Shown here: positions 47,503-59,948 of the stretch, piece by piece
How positions within the stretch are numbered: the first letter of the stretch is position 1
Layout of the letters: every line of letters begins with the position of its first letter
Assembly (NCBI RefSeq): GCF_022458985.1
Contig: NC_061786.1
Coordinates: 18,172,974-18,236,973, forward strand
Source: Mugil cephalus
Lineage: Eukaryota; Chordata; Actinopteri; Mugiliformes; Mugilidae
DNA length: 64,000 nt
Direction: 5' to 3'
Program-made: the position numbers and the translations under genes
Notes under the pieces: model-generated
Seen by the model: only the letters and a program-made list of their open reading frames with translations
Told to the model about the DNA's origin: nothing
The model's database searches: none

Positions 47503-50500
47503 TCACTCGTTCAGGAGAGGAGTGTCTTCTTCTGTTTGTGGAACGCTGAAATTCAAGTGAAAGTGTTACACTGCACCATGTCTAGATTCCATGTACAATA
47601 CTTAATGTAGTAAATATGAGTCACTCATATATATGATAAAAGTCGTTAATTGAGGATAATGATTACCTTTGCTGTCGTGGCCGTTGACACACAGAATGCA
47701 CAGAGAGGAGAAAGGCCTGAGGACAGAGCGCCCGAGAAGCATGAAGACGTCTTTTTTAGTGCATCAAAGTACAAATTCACAACAAATGCCACTCAAGTAC
47801 ATAAGCCTTATGAACAATGCGATCATTTATAGACCTAAAGATCATGTGAAACTATTGTTCCTCACATGCGTGAGTCATTTATTCTTTATTATGTGGTCAT
47901 AAACCTTCACAAGAAGGCCGTACTTACAGCCAATAACGCCAGGCCTCCTTGGACTGCAGCCGCCCACTCAAAGCTCAGATGTTGCGTGATAAGGCCGCCC
48001 ACTATCGGGCCATAAAACATCCTATAAGAAGAAAATGTCCGCATTAAAATCCCAACATTAAAAACAAAACCAGGGTGTATAATTTCCTCTAGGTCTTACC
48101 CTAAAGACCACACTGCACCAAACAGCCCAGACACCATCCCCAGAGTGCTCAGCCCCTCTTCAAATCCCTGTTCGCTGCAAACAATGTAGAATACGTGTGT
48201 TGTGTTCACCTTGTAAAGCCATGAATGCGGGTCACGAATGTAGAACAACATGCGAAGCCACTCACTATGCACATGTGATGATCTCAGGGAACGTGGGGAT
48301 TGCAGTCATGCCCAGAGAAAACCCAATTAGGCCGAGCATGACGACCAGCAACCACAGCTGACTGCACACGCAAAGAAAAAAAAAATGTAATTATGTAAAT
48401 ACACTGTAGTGCACTTTTATTATTTGCAAAGTTAAATAAACATTAAGAGGGAATGGTAAAGAAAAGAACAACCAACAATAAAAATATGTATTCACCAATG
48501 TGTGTTACATTGTTCAGTATTGCAATGACAACATGACTTATGATACTAAAGATACGCAAAGTATATTTTTTGTGATCCTTTGTTGATCGTTCACAGGGAA
48601 ATTTGCTCTCTACATCCAATCCATCCATTCGTACCCATGACCTTATTGAGGAGGTGTTCCCACATCTTTCAGGAATTGTGCTACCTAGCCCTAGCCTCGC
48701 CATCTTGGTTTGTTTTGCGATTCATTTTCCTGTATTAAAATGAAACTTGTGGTTGTGTGTGGTTACTAGAGCCTAAGTCATGCACATAAAATTTGAATGG
48801 GTTGTAAGAACACTGTTGCTAGGCAACCGTTGGTATGTAGTATAGCAAGCTAACTACTGGGTAGCATAATGTAAGAAATGGTAAAGGCACAGTGATGGTG
48901 TTGGGAATATCAATTCTCCAGTCATCCAATTTTCCTCAATAAAATTATGAAAAAGTTACAAATAAAACTCCATATGCCTAAATTACAATATACGAACCTA
49001 CTTATCCATGTCCGCCATTTTTGAAAACGGTAGCAAACACATTGCAACTATCTTTGTGAACGTGGCATAAAATGCATGGTACTGTCAGGTTTGTCCGGGT
49101 TTGCATTATGACAACAATGATTTGTTTGTTAACGCGTGCACTAACCAAAGTGCAAAATCAACAATTTATCGGTTGATCCAGTCTCATGTGGGGGACTATT
49201 TCTTGGCGAGGTTTTGCCCAGGGAACAAGGTTTTGGAGGGGTGGTAGAGCTGTTACCTCTGGATAGAGCTAGGCTAGCTGTATTAGCCTTAATACTAAGC
49301 CAAGGGAAGGCTTCAGCTATTATTAGCTAGATTAGATAGCGGTATCTCTCTTCTCATGTGACTCTTAGAAATACACCATTCTTTTAACATCGAGCACCTG
49401 AAGCAAACACTTACTGGGGGATGTAGAGGAAAGGGGCGGGACCAAGCAGACAGAAACCAACGGCTGTGACTATGCTTCCTATTACCACGAACATAATCCT
49501 CGTAGCCTGGCGAGCAGAGAATTTTAAAGTTAAAAAAACAATGTCACACATTCGATCATTTCGGTTGCTTTAATACTCACAGGATACTTATCTGTGAAAT
49601 AACCCATCAGAGGCGACGCCAGACAATACGGCAACGACAAACCGAGCATGATGAGTCCAACGTAGCCAGATGTGAGGTTAAACTGAGTCCAACACAGAGA
49701 CAAAAATCTCAATCACAAGTTGAACAAAAATGTATAGTTGTTATCATAACAGAGGGCGTTACCTTCTCAATGGCAAACAGGGACAATGTGGCGTCCAAGA
49801 ACCCCAGACCTGCACTCAAAGTGAATATCACATAGCAGATCAGGACTATTTTGACTTGGCTGAGAAGCCGGAAGAACGAATCCTTCGACGGATCTGCCTC
49901 TGAATGGAGGGAAGCACGAAATGCAGCTCAGTTATAATTTAAGAAAACATAAAAAAAAATGTGCAGTGATCGATCTCCGAACTGTTACCTATCGATGGAA
50001 GGACGTAAAAGTTGAATGGGACCATAAGCAACAGCAAACATCCAAGAAGCATAAAGGGGACTTCGTATCCAAAAGACTGGTAGAACCACCCACCCACCGG
50101 AGGCCCCAGTATAAGGCCGAGCCCTGTGAAGATCTCCAAACTACCCTAAAAAACAGAAATATTAAAATACCGATAAGCATACAGGCTGATTATTTCTCAT
50201 GCTGCTGGGAGACACATAACGACTCAAACTATAAGGGTTTTTTTTTGTTTTCTCGTGATTCTGTCAAAACAACAAGCCAGACAGACAAGGGTTGTCTGCT
50301 CTCACCAAAACAGTCGCCACATTGTCTGGGAATATTTTTGCTGTCAGGGCAAAAGAGGAGGTCATCGCACCGGCAAAGCCTACAGCGTCGATGGACCGCA
50401 CTATAAAGCACAGGGTAATGAACACGGGGCCTTCGGGGACCCGATCGAGTAATCTGCAATGAAACATAGAGGAGGTATTGTAAATATACAGGGGTTCACA

Positions 50501-53116
50501 GAAGTGCAGGCTGACCGAATAACCTGTTACCTAAGTGGTCATTTATTACACCAGAATCCAAAATCACAAATCTTTACAACTGTATGTTTATTTCTTCAAA
50601 AACTGTAGTTTTGGCAAAAAAAAGCTTTATTCAAACCAGGGTAAGCAGTGCATTTGTAAGGGACTATTTTCAGCAGCGGATTAATACACAAGTGAGTATT
50701 TAAAGCAGTGCATCTCATTAAAAGTCAGCCAGTACAAGCCTGTGACTAGTGTATGTAGTTAAAATGTATACAGAACTCTGGATGACAACGAAGCTGATGA
50801 AATTCTGGATGAAAACAAAAAATCAAGAGTTTTATCCTGTTCAACAACGTAAACATTGAGGAATTTGACATTTTTCAGTCACTATTCTTATAATAAGAAT
50901 AACGTCAGCACCTCTGGGTCTAGATAGAATCCTTAAAGTGAGGGATGTTCGGAGGCGTGTGGCTGGGTTGACATTCTAAATAACATCGGCCCTGTGCTCC
51001 TCCCCAACATGGCGACAGCCAAATGACAAACTTAAGGCTCCGTTCAAGGCTTGTACAAAACATTCAACCATCAGTGTCTGTGATACGTTTCTGTGACCAC
51101 TGTTATCATCGATATGACACATGAAACCAACACTTACCCAAAAAGAATGGTGCAGCCTGACGACACAAAAAGTCCAGTGATTAGCATGAACTTTGCACCA
51201 ATTTGCACAATCTGGCAAAAAAGAAACACAATAAGAGCCGGTTAGACTAGTGAAGAAAATCACACTAACATACTGCGAAGGAATATCACTTACATATTTT
51301 CCCAGCACCAATGAACCAATTAAATTGCAGACAGCATAGCTGCCAAATATGAGACCAATCATCGTCTGACTGGCTCCTTTCTTTACAGCCTGTGAAGGAC
51401 ACATGTATAAATCATAAGAGAACAGAAGCAAAACAATGAAACAGATAATGAAACGTAAGGTAAAGAGAATAATGGTTAAGCCTAATGGCGTCTTCACATC
51501 TCATGACATCATGACATCAGCCAGGCCTGGCCGTTACTCTGTATGGACTGAATCATCACAAAAGAACTACTCATTAATCGGCCTTCGCGTGGGTTTAGCA
51601 CATGATTACCCATTCATTCCCTGGAGGAAACTCTACTACTAACTTTTTAAAGGGGGCTCAGGATGGTTGTTTCATTCGTGAACTGTACAGTGACACAAGC
51701 GTACAAATGAGCTTTACAAATGATGGGCATCTGTTAACATTTTTTCTCCTCAAAACCATGGTTGGCATTTCATTATAGTTAATGTACTCAACCACTCATC
51801 TGACTGCGAGAATTATGTTTTCATTACGTATTGTCCTTCAGGCATGAGGATCACTATCTACCTTAGTAGAGCGTACACACACTTCTTTTAACCTTCTTTT
51901 ACACCAATCAGGCATAACATTATGTCCTAATTTTGTCACGAATCAGTTGTGACTCATCACAAGAGATATATAGGTTGAAGGGAGGGGGCTTCTGTGGATC
52001 ATCCCACAGATTCTTGATCAGTTAGGGTTCTAGTGAACTTGGATGCCAAGTCAACACCTTGTGCTGTTCTTCATGTTTTTTAGAGTTGTTCATAAACCAG
52101 TGAAGAGTGGCAATGCTATGCGGTTGGGGTGCTTGGTCTGGTCTAGGAGGGTTGTGTATGAATGGCAGGTCCAAACGTTTCCCAGATGGTCATTGTTATT
52201 TACTTCTCCTGTGAGTGGTTTAAATGTTGTGGCTGACTGGTGTGTATACATGAATGGGAAAGATTACCATATAAATGTCAGTATTAACGTAAGCTGCATT
52301 GGTAAATTATCATCAACCTTTAAAGTTAGGCCATGTAACTTCTGCTGCTGCTGTTGCATTTAGCACTTTTCTATTTTTATTTCAGCACAATACAGAAAAC
52401 GTAAATGGATTAACTCTATTCACGTCAACTTGGGGGAAAGATTTTGCCTCTGGACATAATTATATCAACAATTACACTTTTTCTTTATTTAAAAAGAACT
52501 TTTTGAGTCGTTGAGCACTATCCTATAAAGCACGACAATGCACATGGTTTAACTCTATTTGGCTTAACTTGCTTATCTGATTTGGTCCTTTGTCAAAATC
52601 GTGTCAGTTTGAAAATAGAAAAAAATGCAAAAAAAATGTGTCACACTAAGTGCAGTGGATTGTAAAAGGATGTGGTTTGTTCTTTTTAATTTCAACCTTT
52701 AATTCATAACAGGAAGAGTGCAGAAAAGCAAAAGAACTTTATTAGCCACGATCCCTAACCTCATGTATATTAATCGTGTGATCTGAACCCCATGATGTCC
52801 TTGAGCTTACCTCTGTGGGGAAAAATGGGCCCAATATTGAATAGCAAATCATAGAACTGAAGTTGACGGAAGCCATTGATATTAAGGTGAGAGTCTGTTT
52901 TCTTGTCATCCTCGGTGGAGGAGTGTTTGATTCAGCTGGAGCGATGTCATCTGATATGAAAATGGGAATTAAAGGAAAAAGAAGAAAGAAAGAAACACAA
53001 AAACATCGATAATGAGATCTGATTTGAAAATAAAATAATTAATAATGAATTTAACAGTCAATTTAAATGTTCCAATCTCGTTTACCTCCGGGTTGAACAT
53101 CAGATTGTTGGTCCAT
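47503..53116 (-). CDS. slc18b1: MFS vesicular polyamine-type transporter SLC18B1
   Basis: Proton-coupled antiporter family member reported to load polyamines into vesicles. Fourteen exons: 53116-53086, 52950-52811, 51389-51294, 51211-51138, 50453-50306, 50145-49989, 49899-49763, 49682-49581, 49506-49415, 48361-48266, 48174-48100, 48021-47928, 47716-47667, 47545-47503. Phases agree, giving 444 aa; human has 456. Twelve hydrophobic segments are expected. Signatures matching the human protein are SMICYSILGPFFPTE (TM1), KKGASQTMIGLIFGSYAV, DRVPEGPVFITLCFIVRSID, the motif GLGLILGPPVGGWFYQSFGY (TM5), FLDATLSLFAIEKFNLTSGY, and GMTAIPTFPEII. The cytosolic tail ends EEDTPLLNE. That is an acidic dileucine (E/DxxxLL) trafficking signal, in line with vesicle sorting. 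It is tail-to-tail with ahi1. The large intron between exons 2 and 3 holds a Tc1-like remnant. Confidence 0.94.
51896..52250 (-). mobile_element. Tc1-like transposon fragment in slc18b1 intron
   Basis: Contains caggcataacattatgtcct, atcatcccacagattcttgatc, ggatgccaagtcaacacctt, gttcttcatgtttttt, and ends tttaaatgttgtggctgact. It is the same fish Tc1-like family as 32045-32285 and 32930-34022, internally deleted with no intact transposase. Confidence 0.65.
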
Positions 53117-55060
53117 TTTCCTTTTAATCTTCGGGATTCGCGTCCTGATGTTTACGTGAGAAATGAAGGCGGTGACATAACGAGTAAATAAACACGGGAG
53201 AAGAGCAGGAATCCTGAAAACAACGACCGATAGACAGATCGACAGCTCCTATGCACTCCAGATTACCCAGTGTTCAACACAATGTGAGAATTTCCTCCAT
53301 GAAGTTTCCTTCAAACTTCATGTCAACACAGGAACGGAATCTCCGTTTAGAAAATAAAAGCCCACTTCCGGTGGCGGTGTGTCATGATCATAACAATTGA
53401 ACAATATTGAAAATATTTAATAAATCTAAATAAATTAATTTAAAAAAAAAACGATCTAGTTTATAATGGTTATTTCCCACAGCAACAACCGATTGATCTG
53501 AATCTAAACTGCATGATTATTAGGGTTAGGATTAGTAGTAGTGTAGCTTTCTAAGTTATTAAAAGTTTTGAACAAATTTTCCCAATTGTTTTTAACCCTT
53601 TAAAGCCTGAACATATCGCTGGTGATATGTTAATGCGCGCAGTATTTGAATTACCATAACTCACAGTGGTTTGCCTATTGACAAAATTCAAAGTGTGGCT
53701 GAACACTGAGAGTTGTGCTTTAGTGTGGAAGACCTCTCGACCTCTTGACATCTCAAACAAATTCCTGCAAACAACTCCCTCTTCCAGCGATGCATCATCA
53801 TTACTGTAATGGCAGCTTTTTAAGTTTCCAGAAAACGCAACTTCCCAGTGTCCAACCACACCTTGAATTTTGTTATGGCAATTCAAACTAACAAAAGTGT
53901 ACAACATATGAGACAAACGTTTATTTGGATAAACATTCCTGATCACATTCATATGTTGATTCAGCAACCATTGGATGTATCATTATCTGGGTCTTATTAC
54001 TGTAATATTTTAAAATAACTTGTATTTTATGCAGTATAAACACTGATTATAAACTAACACTGTCTTAAAGGTACACATTATACCATATATATTTTATATA
54101 TGCAATATATATAAGTAAGTTTAAATAAGCAAGTGGATCTCAACAATAACAAAAGTCTGGGCCCTGTAGAATCGAGCCTGTTTGCATCGTCGGTGCTCAT
54201 TCCTTCCCTAAGGGCTGAAAGAACTTTAGTCACCTCTTCAGACTGCACAGCTACATTTCTTTACTGTATAAGTCATGGGTTTTGTTAAGAATTTTGTAAT
54301 TGAGGGATTTTTACAGAAAAAGCTCAACCCAAATTGCATAATAGACCTCTAACCTCATCTACTGTGAGCCTTTTTGATTTCATGTCATTTGGCTGTACTG
54401 ATGTACTGATAAAAACATTAAAACAAACATCTACAACATGTCTTTCCTGGTACTCCATATCTCTGCCTGCCGTCAATCCAACTCACCCAAAATAATTTGA
54501 ACCTATTTCAAAAGTTGAAATCTCCAAAATTTTCTAAACTGCTTCTTTTGTTGTTGGTGGCTAAGCTTCAAAAATAAGTGGGATGGCATCTGAGGGTCTG
54601 TTTTCAAGTAGTTCTTGTAGTGTCTGTCTCAGTGGAAATTTCAAGTTGTGGAGTTCTGCAGGGCTCATTCATGGGTCCCATCCATTTCTACATGGTACAC
54701 GTTACCTCAAGGCAATCTCATTAATCAGTTCAATACATTTCCAAACTTTTATATGCCTATTCCACCTCACACCATGCAAACATGATTATTTTTATGTATA
54801 TTTTTACAGTACATGCATCTTGCCTTACTGTATATTTTTTCAGACATATTGTTTTAAAAGGTGCCACATAAATACAATTCTACTGTCTTACTTTTACTTC
54901 CAAGCTTTTTTTTAATTTTCTCTTATTCATGGAGAGCAGTGAAGCATTTATGCTATATACTGTAAAAACACACTGACGAATTGGAGCTATGATGTGACTA
55001 TGATGTTTGTTATCAATAGAATTTCATCAAAGAGCACAAAAATAAGCACAAAACATTTTG
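53117..55060. other. intergenic region between slc18b1 and tulp4
   Basis: 53117-53345 is the slc18b1 5' UTR and probable promoter (cacttccggtggcggtg at 53363 contains an ETS-type CTTCCG). 53585-54000 is repeat-like (see separate entry). The rest is AT-rich with no supported gene. Confidence 0.5.
53585..54000. repeat. dispersed fish repeat, unclassified
   Basis: Begins aaccctttaaagcctgaaca, a start shared by many dispersed fish elements. Its composition differs from the flanking AT-rich sequence. A 138-codon open stretch on the minus strand has no recognisable protein. No termini were defined. Confidence 0.35.
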
Positions 55061-56855
55061 GAACCATACATTTTATTACATTTTGGCCAGCCTATAGGTC
55101 CCTGTAAACCTACGGTCACATCATTTTGTTTCTTTCACAAAATAAAGAGGAAAAACAAATCAGGCAGCAAACTATTCATGAGACAGTGTTGCTGATAACT
55201 GACACACACCATCGCTGAAATCTCTGAAGCTGTGTTGAATGGAAAAAAGAACAAAAAAAAACTCTTCAATAAAATCTCTTCACTAAATTCCTCCTCTCAA
55301 AATACCTTCTCATTAAAATAATCTCCTAATAACAAATGACAAATGTCCAGACATGATCACATTTCAGTCTTTATACATTAGCACCAGATTTACTAACAGT
55401 TAATCTTAACAACTTGTATGTGTTTTGTTTTTTTCTACAACATCAAAAAACTCATCGTGTTAAAGCAAAGGTGAGGTACAAATTTGACTGAAAGTAGCAA
55501 CGTATTAGCACATTTTTTCAAAGCGTATAATAGGATGTTAGGTCACTTACTAAATACACAGTGCAAGCAGCATTATATTTTCTTTTGCAAGTACAACATC
55601 GGCTCTATGTACTGTTCTGTAGGTAGCATTATTGCACACAAGCTCTATCTATCTAAAGCGGCACTGATCCAAATAGGCAAACTACTGTACATCACATTCA
55701 AATGCAGATTTCAAGTAGCATCATAAACACCCAATGAAAACAAAACCTACCGAGTGAAATTGATGTAAAGATCTTAATCTTTACTTGTAAAAAATTATTC
55801 AGTTCAGGGATGAGATCAGCATATATATATATACTATTTATTTTTTTCTGCTATTTCCCTCACTGACTTTCTTTCTGTATTGGGCACTCGTAGACCTACT
55901 GTTGACCACTATTGAAAATTTACAACCAAAAAGAGGGGAGTTTGAAAATAACAATGGGATGGAGGATAAACCGACTATGTATACATGGACCACAAACAAT
56001 TGTAATATGACAATATACAAACGGAAAACATGTTTTAATGGCTCATATAATGATTTGCAGTGTTGTGACTGAGTGAATGTGATTTCCTATGTTCATTGCA
56101 CCACTTCATAGAAGTAACATGGATAGAAAATACGGTAAACTGTACTCAACTCTTCGCGTTGCAGATACAGAATTGATATATTCCTCTATTGCATGTTCAG
56201 CAATTTAAACATAATGTAGAAGAAGGACAAAACTAAAAATCTATCTGATTTGAATGGGAAAAAAAACAAAACAAAACAGGAAATAAAACAGCAAATTTGT
56301 TTCTCATATAAATGTATAATTTATAATAAAACTCAATTAAAATAGTGCAATGTGTTTTTTTTTATCAGACAAAATATGGCTTAGTGAAAATATATTTTCT
56401 AATTTGAATGCCTCTGTATCTTAATATAGTTACATTTTGTTTTTTTTTTTAAACAGCACAAATTTTAAATTAAGTCGATTTGCAATACAAGATGTCTTTG
56501 GCACTACAGATGGCACTAAACCTCCACGCTGATTTTAATTTTAAATTTATGGCAACCTGAACTTCACTTATCCAATAACATTTTCTTTTCTCTACTCAAA
56601 TACATAATATTTTAATAATAATAATCATAATAATAATAATAATAAAATTAGCTTGACTACATTCAATATATGAAGGAGAAATCATGGACTAACTGCTATA
56701 GCTTCCATTAACGCTGACCTAAACTTACTTTACCCTCAAAATAGAAACTGTAAATCATCCGCATGTGCCAGAAAACCTTGTAGCCCCACGGACTTGAGTG
56801 AAAGACAACTGTGGCTTCTTCTGAACTAGCAACACAGCAACACCTGATAACTTTT
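55060..56855 (-). other. tulp4: tulp4 3' UTR
   Basis: AT-rich, stop-filled sequence after the tulp4 stop at 56856. The first well-placed signal is AATAAA on the minus strand (TTTATT at 55072-55077). A UTR near 1.8 kb is plausible, as TULP4 genes have long UTRs. It contains an ATA/AAT microsatellite at 56613-56645. Confidence 0.5.
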
Positions 56856-59800
56856 TCACTTCAGCCGCTGAGTCACGTTGGCCAAGGCAACAGCAAATGC
56901 CTGCACTGCTGAGAAAGGATACTGGAAATCCAAGATGTACGCGTTCCCATCTATCCGCCCAAACTGCATTACCTGAAAAAAAATAAAACAGAAGAAGAAA
57001 ATGACTGATCATCTCACCAACTACAAGAAAAGTAATTCTGGTTTGTTTTGTTAAGAAACCCCAAATTATGCTCAATAGAATCTTGTAAGAAAAAGAAAAG
57101 AAGAGCTGCAACTAATGAATGTTTGGGGTTTATAAGAGACAGATAAAATAGTTCACGGACTCCTAACATAGAGACAAATCATTACCTGTCTACCATCCAG
57201 CTCTATCTGAAAATTCTTTGCCGACTCCTGGGTGACCCGACCTCCAAAGTCCAGCTGGTAGACCTGGGTGGCTTCGTTCCACAGCGGCTGCTTGTTGGCC
57301 ATGACGTACACGAATCCTTGGCTGCCTAAACTGCGGTCCTCTCTTTCGTTTGCCTTGCGACACTTTATCTCCTCCAGCTCGCTCGCCATCCGCAGGCTTC
57401 GCTTGTTCTTCCAGCTCTTCTTACTACTCTGGTTCTGGTTCATGAGCTCGTCGCCGCTAATAAACAGCTCCGGCTCACTCTCCGAGCTATCCTGGAACTC
57501 ATTTGTGGTCCTGCTCATCTTCTTTGTTTTATTGAGCTGCTCCCTCTGGCCTTTGGGCTTCTTCTTCTCTCTGCTACCGAGCCTCGGGCTGGAAATGAGA
57601 GTGTTGAAATCAGAGAGGGCGCGTCCTTCCTTTCTGGACTTGCCCTCAGAGACAGTGGTCATGTTGGCCTCCTCGGCTCGGCTGTCCAGCCTTTTGCGGC
57701 TCTTCTTGTTGAAGCGCTCCGACTCCTGTGGAACGGGGCTTTCGTTCAGGGACGACGGCTCAGGAAAGTTGTTGGCAGACTCCGCCAGATCTTCTGTGGC
57801 ACTTTTGGATGGCGGCAGCTCGGTAGGCGGCGGAGGAGGGGGGAGAGGAGGCGGCGGAGGCGGCGCAGTTGGGGGAGGTGGGGAGAGTATTGGCTTCTCT
57901 AAAATCTGATGAGTTTTCGTAGGGAGGGGAGGCGCTGGAGGGTCTTGCATGGGTGGTGGACAGGGGTAAGGGTTCCAGGGGTGTAAGCTGACGGGGTGTA
58001 GCTGGAGTCCAGCGCACGAGCTAGCTCCTGGATACAGCGGAGGGAGAGGGCAGCAGGCCAGGTTTGCCAAATTTGGAGGGTAGCCTGGTGGTAAGACCAA
58101 GCTAGGGTCCTGCTGAGCAAAAGGGACTGAGCCGACCACTTCGTTTGGAGAACACTGAGGTGGGGGGTTCTGTAAGGTCTGAAGTGGGGGTCCGCTGTGA
58201 CCCACACCAGGAGGAAAAGGCGAGAGGGATATCTGGTAACCTGATGGGAAAGTGAGAGTGCTCGTACTCGGACTGGTTGGAGGTTTAGTCGTGAGGACGA
58301 AAGGAAGCCGGGTCACGTCCAAGTGCTGGGCTTGACTGATGAGGAGCGGCGGCGGTTTATGAGGTCCTGGAGGCGGAGCCAGCATTGTTTGTTCCGGGGT
58401 GAGCCAGAACTCCTCCGTGGTGGAGGCGTCCCACTGGTAAGGCGGAGGGCGTTTAACCGTCAAACTGACGTCGCCGAGAGTCAGCTGACGTACAGATTTT
58501 TCAAGGTGACACTGCTGGTTTAAAGTCTCGTCTTCAGTAAAGGCAGAGTTAACGTACACCGTCCTGTCCCGACTGTTATCAACACCTCCCAGCAGACTGT
58601 AAGACGACTGGGAGGCCAGGGGGGAGGCACTTTTAGAGTGCACTATAATGGTGCTGTGGTGTGCACCCTTCCCTGGTGGGAAGTCCTGCCTCACCACCGT
58701 CCCACCTGCAATACCGCTGCTCGTCGTCCCACCTCCGCTCACACTGACGCTGGTGCTGCTGCTATTGCTGCTGCACTGTGTGCATGTGTACAATGCGGTG
58801 GGCACCCTCTGCTGGTAGGAAAGCGCCATCGCGCTGTTCATTTTCGCCTTGGTGGGAAGGGTCCTTGAGCTCTCCATCATCTGTGGCACTTTGAGTCCCA
58901 CATCCCTGCGGTCACGACGCAGAGTGGCGTGAATCAGACTGCTGTCAATTCTCTGGGGAGGAGGAAGCGTAGCAGTTACTTGATTGGCCGGATCAGGGTA
59001 AGGTGGAGGGTCTCCACTTGGTATAGAATATCGAGGAACAGACAGACGACTTAATGTTGCCGAGCTGTATGGGAGCTGAATCTTTTTATTTTCCGACGAC
59101 GTGACTTTGAGCGTGGCAGAGCCCCCGATGCCATGGACAGCGTATGCGTTTTGGTTGCGAATGAGGCGCCTGCGTGGCCGGCAAACCTCCTCCACGTTGC
59201 CACTGCTGTCGAAGGTCGTGATCCTTTCATACCCCAGAGGTGTTGGGTACTGTAAGGTGACGGGATGAAGCAGAAATTCGTCCTTCTTCAGACAGGCGTC
59301 TGGTGCCAGGACACTTGGGCTGTCACAGTTTGTGACAAGGGTTTGAGGAGGAGCGGCGGCCGTAGCTGCCGCAGCAGATACAACAGTCCCCGGGTATGGA
59401 GGAGGAGGGTTCACCTTCCTCATCTGAATCTCCACAGACACATCTGTGTCATTGAAGGACGGCGGTAAAGTCCGTGGCAGGCTTGGCTTCAGGGTGTGCC
59501 CATGGTCCCCCCTGTCGGGCTCAGTGGGAGGGGGCGCGATCTGAGGGAGAAGATGAATCTGTTGCAACGAAATGGTCGGATATCCTGACGGAGGTGGAGG
59601 CAGCATCTGCATCTTCAGCTGCTGCTGCATTTGTTGGTGCTGCCTCTGCATCTGTTGATGCTGCTGCTGGATCTGCTGATGCTGCTGCTGGAGCTGCTGC
59701 TGCTGCTGCCTCATCTCCTGGATCTGTTGCCGGATCTGCTGCTGCTGCTGCTGCATCTGCTGCTGCTGCTGCTGCATCTGCTCGTGCTGCAGCTGCATCT

Positions 59801-59913
59801 GCTGCTGCTGCTGTTGGATTTGCTGTTGGTGCTGGAACTGTTGGCTCGTCACTGGCTGCTGCGGTTGTTGCATTTGTTGGTGTTGCTGGACCTGGTGTTG
59901 CTGCTGCTGTTGA

Positions 59914-59948
<35 letters not shown>

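Noticed and set aside
53551-53967. 138-codon minus-strand frame
   Set aside because: It lies in repeat-like sequence, with no splice context, no start context and no recognisable domain.
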